Source: Symsagittifera roscoffensis (Eukaryota > Xenacoelomorpha > Acoela > Convolutidae). Taken from it: DNA of 64,000 bases. The translations under genes and the position numbers were made by a program. The notes beneath the pieces were generated by a model. That model had not been told where the DNA came from. It was given only the letters and a program-made list of their open reading frames with translations, and made no database searches. Of this stretch, positions 1-10,011 are shown piece after piece. The stretch lies in contig NC_087066.1 in NCBI RefSeq assembly GCF_963678635.1, forward strand, positions 16,921,275 through 16,985,274. Direction: 5' to 3'. Every line of letters starts with the position of its first letter. Positions within the stretch are counted from its first letter, which is position 1.

Positions 1-3000
1 CAAAATAACGAAATAGAAGTCGTGAGAAACCTACTGGATTCGAATCAATCTCTCGTTGATGCTAGAGATAAGGCGAGTTTTTGTATCTCTTCTATATTAT
101 ACGCTGCTTGCTCCCTATCGTAATGTCAGTTAATAGTTAGATTTGTTTTTTTTTTTGTTTCAGGAAGGAACAACTGCCTTAATTGTTAGTTGTGGTCATG
201 GACACGTTGACTTGGTTCGTCATCTTCTGCTGCGTGGAGCAAACCCCAATATTCGGAGACAAGTGAGTATAATGTTTAGAGACCAAAAATAGGCGAATCA
301 GTAGATTTTAGTTGTAATTGAGTCAGTATAATTATGGGATCAACCGTACAATCTCCCCATCCCCCCACCTAAGTGACATACCGTAGAAGGTCCTACCCAG
401 ACGTAATGATTCTGTAAATTAACTCTGTATGAAATATGCATTGCATACAAACGCTCAAAATTTGACTGTATTAAGAAATTTTTTACCCAAATCAATTTTG
501 ATGTGCTACAAAACAATTAAATCAACGGCTAAACCGACGTAGAAGGGAAACCACCTTTTCCAGTTATAGCGTCTCATAGTGCTGGTGTCGGCATCTTCCC
601 TCTGTATAGCACACTCAAGGTAAGGTCCCGACACCAGCACAGAGACGCTATCACTGGAAAAGCTGATTCCCCTTATACGTCGGTTTTGCCGCTAGAGACC
701 CTGGGGGAGCTGCAGTGATACATCAAACGAGACGAAACCAACATGACCAGTCAGGAACGAAATTTCCCTAACTCTCTCTCTCTCTCTCGATCTTTCAAGC
801 ATAAACAATCTCTCTAATTCAATCAGAAGTTCGAAGCAGAGATCGATGTAGCTGCAACATTAAATCGGCGGTTTCAATATGTTGTGATAATGAAATATGT
901 TTAGTAGGTAATATAACATTCTCTGCAAAGTTATCTTGTGAAAAATTCGTATTTTCTCCCCCTAATTCGATTGGGGGGAGGGGGGGGGGGATTGCGCGGT
1001 TGATCCGATTAATGGTTGGGCCAATATTACTCTTCGTCGAAAGGTCTTTATTGAAGTTTTTTGATTTCTTGATATGTTTAGACGGGAACCAGTGCTTTGT
1101 TCTTCGCTGCACAAGGAGGTTATGAAGAAATAGTCAGTATTCTTTTAGATCACAAGGCATCAATTGATCTAACTAGCTTCGACGGAGGAACGCCTTTGCT
1201 GGTTGCTTGTCAGTGTGATAACTATAGTGTAAGCATTTCGAACTGAAATTAAATGACTTGGATTAGCTCTTATGAGAACAATAATTTCATAGTGCAGTAA
1301 TCCTAGAGTAGCGCAGAATTACATAATTTTTTGTGTTTTCAAGCAGCCAATTTTATCCTGGAAACCCTGGTAAGTTCTCAACTTTCAGAACCACTGGTTG
1401 AATTATGATCTGGGTAGAGTAGTATTAAAATATCTGTTCCTTTCTTCTGTCATATCATGCCTGTCTTCAAGCTTCTTTCTTAGACCCTTCATTTTATTCC
1501 TGCTGAATAGACAAGCCCATCTGTATGTTCTCGAAAAATCCAGCTGTTTGATTTTGTTTTCCTGTTAATAGAATTAGCTAGTGTTATTTTTGATTTAAAT
1601 ATTTTAGATTGTCCAAGTGCTGCTTGAGAGAGGCTGTGGAACCAATAGTCGATTGAACGATGGTGCTTCCGCTCTGTTCCTAGCTGCACAAGCGGGCAAC
1701 CTGCGAATTGTCAATTTGCTGCTCTCTAAGGGCGCTGAGCTTGATGCTAAGAGAAATGTACGATTAACCTTTGACTAAATTTTTCACTAACAAACGCTTA
1801 ATATTTAATATGAGTTCACGTTCCGCTATCGAGATCCTAAATGTGTTCATTCAGTTTAGGTATATCTATACTGATCAACTCCATCCTTTTAGTAAGAAGT
1901 GATATATCAGCTTTATCGAAGCACATTGATTGCTGCTTGGTACTGATGATTATTAAAATCGAAAGACTTTTTTTTCAGCTGAACAACTTGTTCAACAGAA
2001 TGACTGGATCAGTTAGTGACAACAGACATTTTTCAAGCATGTCTGAATTTTAAAATACCTGATCAATTTGTAAATTGTTTTTTTTTATGTTTGTTGAAAA
2101 CCAATCCGATTTTGTATGATTGAGAGTAATGAACCTAGGTCCTGTTGATTCTTTTTTCAGGAAAAGTCTCTAATAACTACAGATGTGCATTCATTAATAT
2201 TGATGTATTTATGAATGCACTAAGGTATATATGCACTTTTTGAGTTCAATTGAACTTCATCTGCTGAAAGTGACCTAAATGGCACTCTCCAAATACGAAC
2301 GTGGAAATTGCGCGAAAGAACGCGAACGATTTCTAGTTTCGAAAGTGGAATTTAATTTTTAGATTTCCAGCTGAGTAAAAACTTAGCTGTTGATCCAGTT
2401 TTCTCAAGTTCGGTTAATGTTATCAAAAAAGCGCCAGTAATAAATCGTTCTAGAAATTCAAAGAGCTTAAAGGGCATCTATTATTTTTTTTGAAATTTGA
2501 AAGTTAAGGTTTTTTCAACAAAGCAACATGAGGCGAGTAAATCTTTGAGCAAAAAAGAAAAACATAGCCAATTGGAAAAGAGTAATGAACCCAAGTAAAC
2601 ATAAACTAGCAATGACTTTGTTGAAAAAACCTTGTATACTTGGGTTCATTACTCTTTTCCAATTGGCTATGTTTTTCTTTTTTGCTCTAAGATTTAGTCG
2701 TCTCATGTTGCTTTGTTTGGAGGGTAAATATATATATATAATATATTTCTGCCTGTATAGGCTTGAGTTGTTTCTGTGTATGCTAATTCGAAATCTATAG
2801 GCTATATTGTTCCGGCTTAATGGGCGTCGACTCAAATATTGTTGGCTTAGCTTTGCTTCGTAAATTTCAGCTCAATGCTAATTTGAAGCTTACATTTGTT
2901 TCTTGCTAGTTTAAATCTTGCTTCTTGTCCCGTTTCATTCGAAATGAACTTCATGTGAGACACACATTTGAATTTTTTTTTAAAATCGAGTTCTTTGATA

Positions 3001-6000
3001 TTTTTTCAAACATTTTTGAATTTTGTTGAACGAAGTGAATCATAATTTATTTAGGTCGCAATGATATCTCTTTCTGTGTTTTTTTTTGTGTGTCTTTTAC
3101 TGTTTCTTATATAATTTTTTTTGAGGAAAATGTCCTAAATTTCACTCTCAAGTTTGATTTTTCTGTGGTTTGGCTTTGTTTTTTAAGTGCAATTCCAATC
3201 ATTTGCCAAAAAGAAGACAAACTACGCTCACGCAAAACAAAGTGGCGGGAAAAATGTGAATGAATAAGTTTTGAAAGTGGGTTTCAATTTAAAGATTTCC
3301 CAGCGAATGAAAAGTACCCTTTAACCCAGTTTTCTCATACTAGGTTTCCAAAAAAGCATTAACCAAAAAAGCGTTAATCATAAAATATTCATGATTTTCC
3401 AAAAGCTTCAAGTTGATATATTTTTTTGAAAGTTGAAAGTTTTTCAAAAAAAGTCTCTTTTTTTGTAATTGAGTTCATTGATACTTTTCCAAAAATGTTT
3501 TATTTGGGCGTGTTCAATAAATTTTGCGACACCACAAATCATAAGTTTATAATGCATTCAATTTTTGGTTGCAGGATGGCGCGACCCCACTTTGGATTGC
3601 CTGTCAGATGGGACACCTGGAAATTGTGAAGAAGCTGCTTCTGGCTGGCTCCGCGCCAGATGTTACACGTCAGGTTAGTTGATATTTGATAATAGTTTAA
3701 TGAAGAATCTCTTCAGATTGTACTAAAGTGTTTGTACGAAAGGGTAAATTATTCGAATACATGCGTTTGAAGAACAAACACAGTTATGTCTCCTTGTTAT
3801 AGAAGTAGTTGTGTGCCAAGCAGTTGCAGCAGCATGCCATTAAGTATGACAACCCCTCCCTCAATTCTGGTTGCCAGATTTTTACACTGGCAATCAGCGT
3901 AGTGTATTATTACGAACCTTCTTTTTTTCTAAACTAACTCGCAGATAAAAGTATTCAACTAACTCGCAGATAAAAGTATTCACTTATTTGGAAATGTCAC
4001 TTCAGCATAACAAATTGCATAGCATCTGTTTTCTGCTTTATTTGAAGCTCGCGTTTTTTTTTTACTAATAAGCGTTCTTGGTTAGTGTGCGAGAATCAAA
4101 ATCTCTAGGTCGCAGGTTTGAAGCCGAGACGTAACGAATTTTTACTAATTCCAGGCTTAATTCTAGTTTTCTTATTGCATTTTATAGAGCTACTTTCTGT
4201 CTTGCTAGTGTTTGCTATGTGTTCCAAATAGTACTATTCTGCGTCATCCATTCTTAGCCTACCAATCTTAAATTTGTTTCAACGCGACTTGAACGCCAAT
4301 GAACACTCATGAAGGTTGTAGCTACAACAGCAACACAACTACAACTTATGAGGGTCGATTCCGCCACCAAAAAAAAAGACTTTTGATCTTCATGCAAAAA
4401 AGGTTAGATTGCGCTATTTTCTGCCAAAAATTCTTTATAGCGCAATCTTATCTTTTTTGCAAGAAGATCAAAAGTCTCTATTTTGGTGGGAGACTAGACC
4501 CTCAGAAGTTGTAGTTGCGTTGCTGTTGTAGGCTGTGGCGCAAAATTTATGGCTTTGACGCGGCTAGAATGGAGAATGGCTATTCGAAAAGTTCTCTAAT
4601 TTTCTCAAAAATTTCCTTCATTGATTGGAACTGAAACTATTTTATGGCGCCTGGATCAGAAAAATTGAGAATTTGAAAAGGAAGCTTTTGATTTTCAGGA
4701 TGGAGCGACACCTTTGTTCAAAGCAGCCCACAAGGGCCACTTGGACATAGTGGTGGAACTACTAAACACAGGTGAAGTGTCTCTGAGTGTCCTTCCCAAC
4801 GGGGAGACAGCTCTCCATGCTGCTTGTCTCTTTGGACACAAGAATGTGGTCATGGCTCTGGTCACTGCTGGGGCCAACCCAACTCAACTTAATCGGGTAA
4901 GAGCAGCCTTGTAATTTTTATTTTACGCCGACTTCACTGATTAAATTTTTAACACTGATATAGTTTTTGGAATCTCTAAACTCCCTTTATAGCAGAAGGA
5001 TTTATAAAAAGTCGATGAAAGTAGCTCAGACTCTTATACAGGTCGTGATAATTTTTTTCTGGAAAAGTCTTAAAATGCTCTTATATTTTACATAAGTGCA
5101 GTCATATACATTAATGCATTGGTAAATGCTTCTAGATATCTTATATATTAAATGACAATCCGAATGTGCTATGGACGCAATGTTTAACTGAACACAATGC
5201 TTAAGAATTATTAGGAGACAAAGTGTTATATATTAAATGAAACTCCGAATGTGCTATGGACGCAATGTTTAACTGAACACAATGCTTAAGAATTATTAGG
5301 AGACAATGTTCATGAAAAGGCTATCGAGCGTAACGTTTAAGAATCATTCAGAGCAACCATGAGAAGAAAATGAACTCGATCCAATTTCAAGGCTTGACAG
5401 TACCTGCCTAATTTTTGTCCAAAATTTCATTTAATTTCTGTCTGTAACTGGGACTGTCAAAATTTCAGCCTGTAACGAATCATTTGAAAATAGCAGCCTC
5501 CACATGCTAAGAAAGAAACTTTTTGCGAACCGATTCGGTCTATGAAATAAATGAAAATAGCTTTGATTAGAATAACTTAAACTTTTCGCGAACCGATTTA
5601 GTCTATGAAAAAACTTGTAATCATTCAAAATTTCATAACTTTAAAAGGTTGCATAGAAAAACATTTTTTTCACAAAAGGGTGCCGTCTATAAAATACCTG
5701 GAAAACATTCAAAGTTTCATAGCTTTAAAAGGTTGCTTAAAAAAACTGAAACTTTTAGCAAACCGATTCGGTCCAAAAGATAACTTGAAATATTTCAAAG
5801 TTTCATAGCTTTAAAAGCATGTTTAGAAAAACTTTTAAGTTTTCGCGAATCGATTTAGTCCACGAAATAACTTGCAAGTGTTCAAAGTTTCATATATTGA
5901 AAAGCTTGCTTAGAAAACTTAAAGCTTTTCGCGATCCGATTCGGTTCAAGAAATAACTTGAAATTTTGCAAAGTATCATAGCATTAAGATCTTGCTTAGA

Positions 6001-8694
6001 AAAACTGAAGTTTTCGCGAACCGATTCGGTCCACAAAATAATCTAACTTATTTTGAAGTTTCATAGCTTGCTTCAAAAAAATAAAATGTGTTCGCAAACC
6101 GATTCAGTCTAGGAAATAACTTAAAATAAATCAAATTTTCGTAATTTCAAAAGCTTGCCAAGAAAAGCTTTAAATTTTCTCGCGAACCGTTTCAATCTCA
6201 AATAATTCAAAGTTTCATAGATTTGAAAGCCTGCGTAGAAAAACAAGATTTTTGCGAACCGATTCGGTCTATGAAATAATTGCAAATTTTTCAAAGTTTC
6301 ATAGCTTTTAAAGCTTGCTGAGAAAAACTCAATTTTTTGCGAACCGATTCGGTCCAAGAAACAACATGAATTATTTCAAAGTTTCGTAGCTTTAAAAGCT
6401 TGCTTAGAAAAAATGAAATTTTTCTTGAACCGCTTCGATCCGTGTAATAACTTGAAATATTTCGTAGTTTCATAGTTTGATTAGTTTCATAGCTTGATAG
6501 GCTTACTTAAAGATTTTCGCGAACCGATTCAGTCTATGAATTAACTTGTAACAATTCAAAATTTCATAGCTTTGAAAGGTGGCTTAGAAAAAACTGAAAC
6601 TTTTCGCGAACCGATTTAGTCCACGAAATAACTTGCAATATTTGGAAATTTCATTGCTTGATTGTCTTGCTTGAAAATCAATATCGCAAATTGATTCGGT
6701 TTTTGAAATAACTTGAAATATTCCGTGGAAAATTTTTTGCAAGCCGTTTCGGTCTACGAAAGAATTCAAATTTTGTTAGCTTGATTAGCTTGCTTAGAAA
6801 ATTTTTAAGCTTTTTGCTTATTGATTCAGTTTATGGAATAACTTGAAGTATTTCAAAGTTGCATAGCTCTATTAGCTTGCCTAGAAAAACTTAAATTTTT
6901 TGCGACCCTAGTCAGTCTATGAATTAACTTCAATTTTTCGGGAACCGATTTGTTCTATGAAACCGATTTTTCAAACCGATTTACGATATAGCTTAATTTG
7001 AAATTGTTCAAAATTTCTTTGCTTGGTTAGCTTGATCAGAACAACAGCTAATTTTTTGCGAGCCAATTGATTTTTGGAGACGGGCTTGCTAGTACATGCT
7101 TATTTTGACTTCATTTCAATTTCATCTGCAAAAAGTTATGTAAATTGCGCTCTCCAATTACGAAAGTGCACAGGTCACGAAAAACGTGACTGACTTCTAG
7201 TTTCATAATTATAATTACGCTTGCGATTAGCAAACGTTATCAAATCGGAATATAAGACTTTTTTGGGTTAACAACTAGTTAAACAAAATCATTTGAATCA
7301 CTCATGAGGCTGATATGCTCAATTTTACGAAAATTTAAATACCGCGTCCCAGGATACTAGTTACTACTGCATGGTAAATCTAGAACTCAAACTATTGTAT
7401 GTATAATTATATTAACTTTGATATTAACTTTCTGCTGATGATTTTTTCGGCTTCATGGTTGTCGATTTAAGCTGTGTCGGTTTAGTTTTCCAATTATGCA
7501 ATCTACTTTGCATATGCTACTGATACGTCTATCATGGATCCTATGTGGACGCTGCATGAATTTTTTTCCATGTTTCTTGAAAGTTATTGGCTGAGTTTCA
7601 GCTTAATGGATGTCGGTTTCAATTATGTCGGCTTATTTACCGATTTTTTTCCTTAAAAGGTAGTAATTCTGCGATTAATAAGACTCTGGTACCAATTTTG
7701 AATGCCCAAATTCAGCACCACTAGGACCTCTTTGATAAACTTTTTTAAATGGTAACTCGAATAAATGCCCTCGTTTTTTTTTTGTTTTTCTCGGTTTTCC
7801 TTTTCAATTGTAACCTTGTTCGAAGTTCTGCTTGCTATTTTTTTTACTATCATGGTGCACTTATCTGATTATTGCTGTATCGCAAGTGATGTGAAGCTCA
7901 GCTTCTTCTCTGTCTAATTATCAGATTTCTCAGCGAAATAAAATAAATACCTTCTGATCCAGTTTTCTCAAATTGGTTTGATTGTATCAAAAAAGTGTCA
8001 ATCACAAATTGAAATTCAAAGAACTTTAAGGCTATCTTTTTTCTTGAAGTTTTAAAGTTGATTTTTTTTCATAAAAACAAGTAATTTTTTCTTTTCTCTT
8101 TCCTTGCGTTCATTGACTCTTTTCCAACTGTCTGTCGGCTATTTTTTCAGTAATTCTTTTTTCTCTCAAAGAGGTTCATTTAAGGCGTGTGTGTGTGTGG
8201 TAGGGGGGGGGGGGAGGGGTTAATAAATTGTTTGTCTTAAAATGATGGACTTATCACATATGGTCATAATTATCAAAGAAGAAGCATACTTTTAGGAGGG
8301 AATATCTCCGGTCGAAATTGCGAGCCAAGCTGGTTTCGAAAACATCGTCGACTACTTCTTGACTCTAAACAGCAACAACAATGACGGAAGTGGAGCCAAA
8401 ACTGACTCACAAATACCAAACAGTGAAAGTCACCTCACAAACACATCTTCAAACTACGAAGTACAGTCACTGCAAAACTACAATGAAAAAATGCCAAATG
8501 ACAAATCAACCAGCGAAGCACAACAACCGCAATACGAGAATTCAGATATTGTGAAGCAGTCTTTGAACGAGGAGCAAAAAGTGTGCAATGAGCCGAAACG
8601 CCAGTCAGGTGCAATTGACGGCGGATTGATTGGACAGAACTCGAAAAACAATCCTGGATATGAGAATACGGGCTCAATTTCTACTGTAGTTTAA
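1..8694 (+). CDS. ANKRD29: ANKRD29-like ankyrin-repeat protein (3' part, 7 exons)
   Basis: Exons as read: 1-72, 164-262, 1082-1228, 1608-1757, 3575-3673, 4699-4896 and 8296-8694, all joined in phase 0, giving 387 residues to the TAA; the 5' end lies outside the window. Exon lengths of 99, 99 and 198 nt equal whole 33-residue ankyrin repeats. Repeats carry the usual G-x-T-x-L-x-x-A-A-x-x-G-H and LLLxxGA patterns, for example DGATPLWIACQMGHLEIVKK (exon 5). Repeat order and the phrases GTSALFFAAQGGY, DGGTPLL and DGASALFLAAQ match vertebrate ANKRD29, an ankyrin-only protein of unknown molecular role that presumably acts as a protein-binding scaffold. After the last repeat (about residue 275) comes a ~110-residue Ser/Asn/Gln-rich tail absent from the human protein. 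Exon 1 appears to use a GC donor (AAG|GCGAGT); the other donors are GT. A polyadenylation signal lies at 8842. Confidence 0.85.
526..691. repeat. Foldback element 1 (intron 2 of ankyrin gene)
   Basis: Arms 526-591 and 628-691 are near-perfect inverted repeats. The outer ends read CGGCTAAACCGACGT and ACGTCGGTTTTGCCG, the inner ends GTGCTGGTGTCGG and CCGACACCAGCAC. A ~36-nt spacer separates the arms. There is no coding capacity. It looks like a foldback MITE. Confidence 0.75.
772..992. repeat. Low-complexity CT run and poly-G tract
   Basis: A CT-dinucleotide microsatellite runs at about 772-788. A nearly pure G tract containing one A lies at about 975-990. Both are intronic. A similar GT/poly-G tract lies at about 8186-8219. 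Confidence 0.7.
2230..2470. repeat. Dispersed intronic repeat, copy 1 of 3
   Basis: The block around 2360-2440 (GATTTCCAGC..., GATCCAGTTTTCTCAA, TCAAAAAAGCG) recurs in diverged form at 3290-3400 and 7920-8040, all in introns of the ankyrin gene. The preceding part (CACTCTCCAAATACGAACGTG at about 2283) also recurs near 7145. No protein is encoded. Class not determined. Confidence 0.55.
2507..2718. repeat. Foldback element 2 with nested inverted repeat (intron 4)
   Basis: The outer arms 2517-2595 and 2639-2718 are inverted copies; shared core CCAATTGGAAAAGAGTAATG and its complement, ending at CAACAAAGCAACATGAG and its complement. A second, inner inverted repeat, AAGGTTTTTTCAACAAAG at 2507-2524, pairs with 2616-2633 inside the spacer, so one strand could adopt two alternative hairpins. 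No coding capacity. Confidence 0.75.
3290..3410. repeat. Dispersed intronic repeat, copy 2 of 3
   Basis: Diverged copy of the block at 2360-2440: GATTTCCCAGCGAAT, then ACCCAGTTTTCTCA, then CAAAAAAGC. Intron 4 of the ankyrin gene. Confidence 0.45.
3938..3985. repeat. Short tandem duplication (about 24 bp x2)
   Basis: The string AACTAACTCGCAGATAAAAG occurs twice head to tail, each copy followed by TATTCA. Intron 5 of the ankyrin gene. Confidence 0.7.
4060..4250. repeat. Possible tRNA-like (SINE-type) repeat
   Basis: TTGGTTAGTGTGCGAG (about 4078) resembles a pol III A box. GCAGGTTTGAAGCCG (about 4112) resembles a B box. The downstream segment TTTTCTTATTGCATTTTATA (about 4168) with GCTAGTGTTTGCTATG recurs near 42420-42475 as TTCTTATTGCAGTTTATAGA with GCTAGTGTTTGCCAAG. 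This fits a dispersed SINE but no intact tRNA fold was established. Confidence 0.3.
4322..4531. repeat. Foldback element 3 (intron 5 of ankyrin gene)
   Basis: Arms 4322-4416 and 4438-4531 are inverted copies. The outer ends are CTACAACAGCAAC and GTTGCTGTTGTAG, and the inner ends are AGATTGCGCTA and TAGCGCAATCT. The spacer is about 21 nt. A transcript would form a hairpin with a ~95-bp stem. No open frame of note. Confidence 0.8.
5141..5306. repeat. 85-bp tandem duplication
   Basis: Two head-to-tail units begin at 5141 and 5226 and share CCGAATGTGCTATGGACGCA and the following ~55 bases with very few changes, so the duplication looks recent. Confidence 0.8.
5430..7090. repeat. Degenerate ~85-bp satellite array (~18 units)
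   Basis: Successive units carry a core like GCGAACCGATTCGGTCTATG followed by AAATAACTTG, then TTTCAAAGTTTCATAGCTTT and AAAAGCTTGCTTAGAAAAAC. Cores start near 5523, 5586, 5757, 5844, 5931, 6015, 6092, 6180, 6253, 6339, 6425, 6520, 6605 and on to about 6950. Spacing is mostly 77-95 bp. Unit divergence is considerable. The array fills most of the last intron of the ankyrin gene and encodes no protein. Confidence 0.85.
7100..8295. other. Rest of last ankyrin-gene intron; repeats, no gene
   Basis: Contains copy 3 of the dispersed intronic repeat (about 7920-8040), one copy of a short repeat with core ATCGCAAGTGATGTGAAGC (about 7879), and a GT-repeat/poly-G tract near 8186-8219. I see no exon. Confidence 0.5.
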
Positions 8695-8841
8695 ATCGAA
8701 CTAATTTGTAAAATTTTAAATTAACTAATCCAAATTTTAACCTATATTTGTATCTGCAAATCATCTCAACTTTCATCTTTTCCCTTATTTATAGTTTTTC
8801 GAATAGTGTGTTCAAATTAATGAATTTATAAAGAAGAGTGC

Positions 8842-8847
8842 AATAAA
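8842..8847 (+). terminator. AATAAA polyadenylation signal of the ankyrin gene
   Basis: AATAAA sits about 150 nt after the stop codon of the ANKRD29-like gene, in AT-rich 3' UTR sequence. It is the first canonical hexamer downstream. Confidence 0.6.
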
Positions 8848-8849
8848 AT

Positions 8850-10011
8850 TTTGAAATATCAAGTCGTTTTTAGCATGAAACGAGTGATACGTAAAACTGG
8901 CCTATTGAACAAAACCTTAGTTATAAAATGTACAAAAAAACATCAGTCGATTTTAATCAACCAAAAATTGGAAATTAATATCGAGACAAATATTAAGGGT
9001 ATTGCAATCGGGTACTAGACTTTTTTCCCGTAAACATCTTTGTCCACAGATTTCAGCATGCATGCAGTACACGACATTCATGCAGTATGTGCGTCGTATG
9101 TTCGCGCTCATTGGTCTATTACTCTCACGGTGCATCCTTTTTAGTGTTACTCCAATAAATTCGCAGTTTAAATTTTTTCAACACTATTTTTTTTTTGAAT
9201 TTTCGACTTAGTCGCTTTCGGTTTACTTTTTGTCGGCTTAATTTCCGCTTTTTTTACCATCCAACTAAATCGCGTGTTTAATTTTTCTTTATGCAATATA
9301 GTTGCTTTTAGTGTTCGGATTTTTCTCTGCCGTTTCTTGGTAATTTTTTAACCTTGACATCGTATATATATTTTTTCGATTAAAAACTTTATTCTGCCCA
9401 AATGATTTCGGCTTATATTCTATCGGCTAAGTGACCTAATTTCGAGTTGTTGGCAACAATATTTTCATCGCCTGTTTTTCGGCTTGATAGGTTTCGGCCT
9501 AAATTATATCGGCTCATCGGCCTCAAATTGCGTTCTTCGACGAGCGAAAAAAGTGCATGTCTGTGTTTTGAGGTCGAGGGTGGCTTAATAACTTCTTATT
9601 AGTCTAAACTTTTTTCAATTTTTTTTTCGTTTGTTTGGACTTCTTAGGTTTCGGGCTATATTATATCGGCTCAATTGTCTCATATTGTTTCAGTTGACGA
9701 GCAAATAATGTGTTTTGAGGGGACGGGGACTTTTCATAGGTTTTAAATCTTGTTGATGTTTTTCCGGCATAGTAGGTTTCTGCCAAGGTATTTGTTACCG
9801 CTTGGTAAATTATAATCCGATGCTAATTTCACCTGCTGTTGTCTCGGTATGTTTTTGTTTCATTTTCGAACTTTTTTCGAAACTAGCCTTATTCATTATC
9901 ATTTTCGATTTTTTTTTTCGTGTTGTATCGCAAGTGGTGCGTAGCTCAGCTTTGCCTGTAAAAAAATCATTTAGTTTTTTCTTTAAACCTGGCCTGCTGT
10001 TAGTTTCTAGA
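8850..10011. other. Intergenic region between ankyrin gene and acidic-protein gene
   Basis: No gene recognised. 9200-9800 is T-rich with many copies of a TCGGCTTAA/TCGGCTCA word, e.g. TATATCGGCTCA twice, a motif that also recurs at 2810-2870, 7440-7640 and 43310-43550. A short repeat with core GTATCGCAAGTGGTGCGTAG lies at about 9925. A candidate splice acceptor TTTCTAG ends at 10010, one base before the next start codon. Confidence 0.45.

Noticed and set aside
4695-4877. Minus-strand open frame over ankyrin exon 6
   Set aside because: It is the antisense of a clear two-repeat ankyrin exon.
5430-7090. CRISPR-like array
   Set aside because: Units are contiguous and degenerate with no unique spacers, in an animal intron; it is a satellite.
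9802-10011. N-terminal extension of the acidic protein upstream of ATG 10012
   Set aside because: It begins with TTG, is hydrophobic unlike the rest, and crosses an acceptor-like TTTCTAG; it is most likely intron or untranslated sequence.
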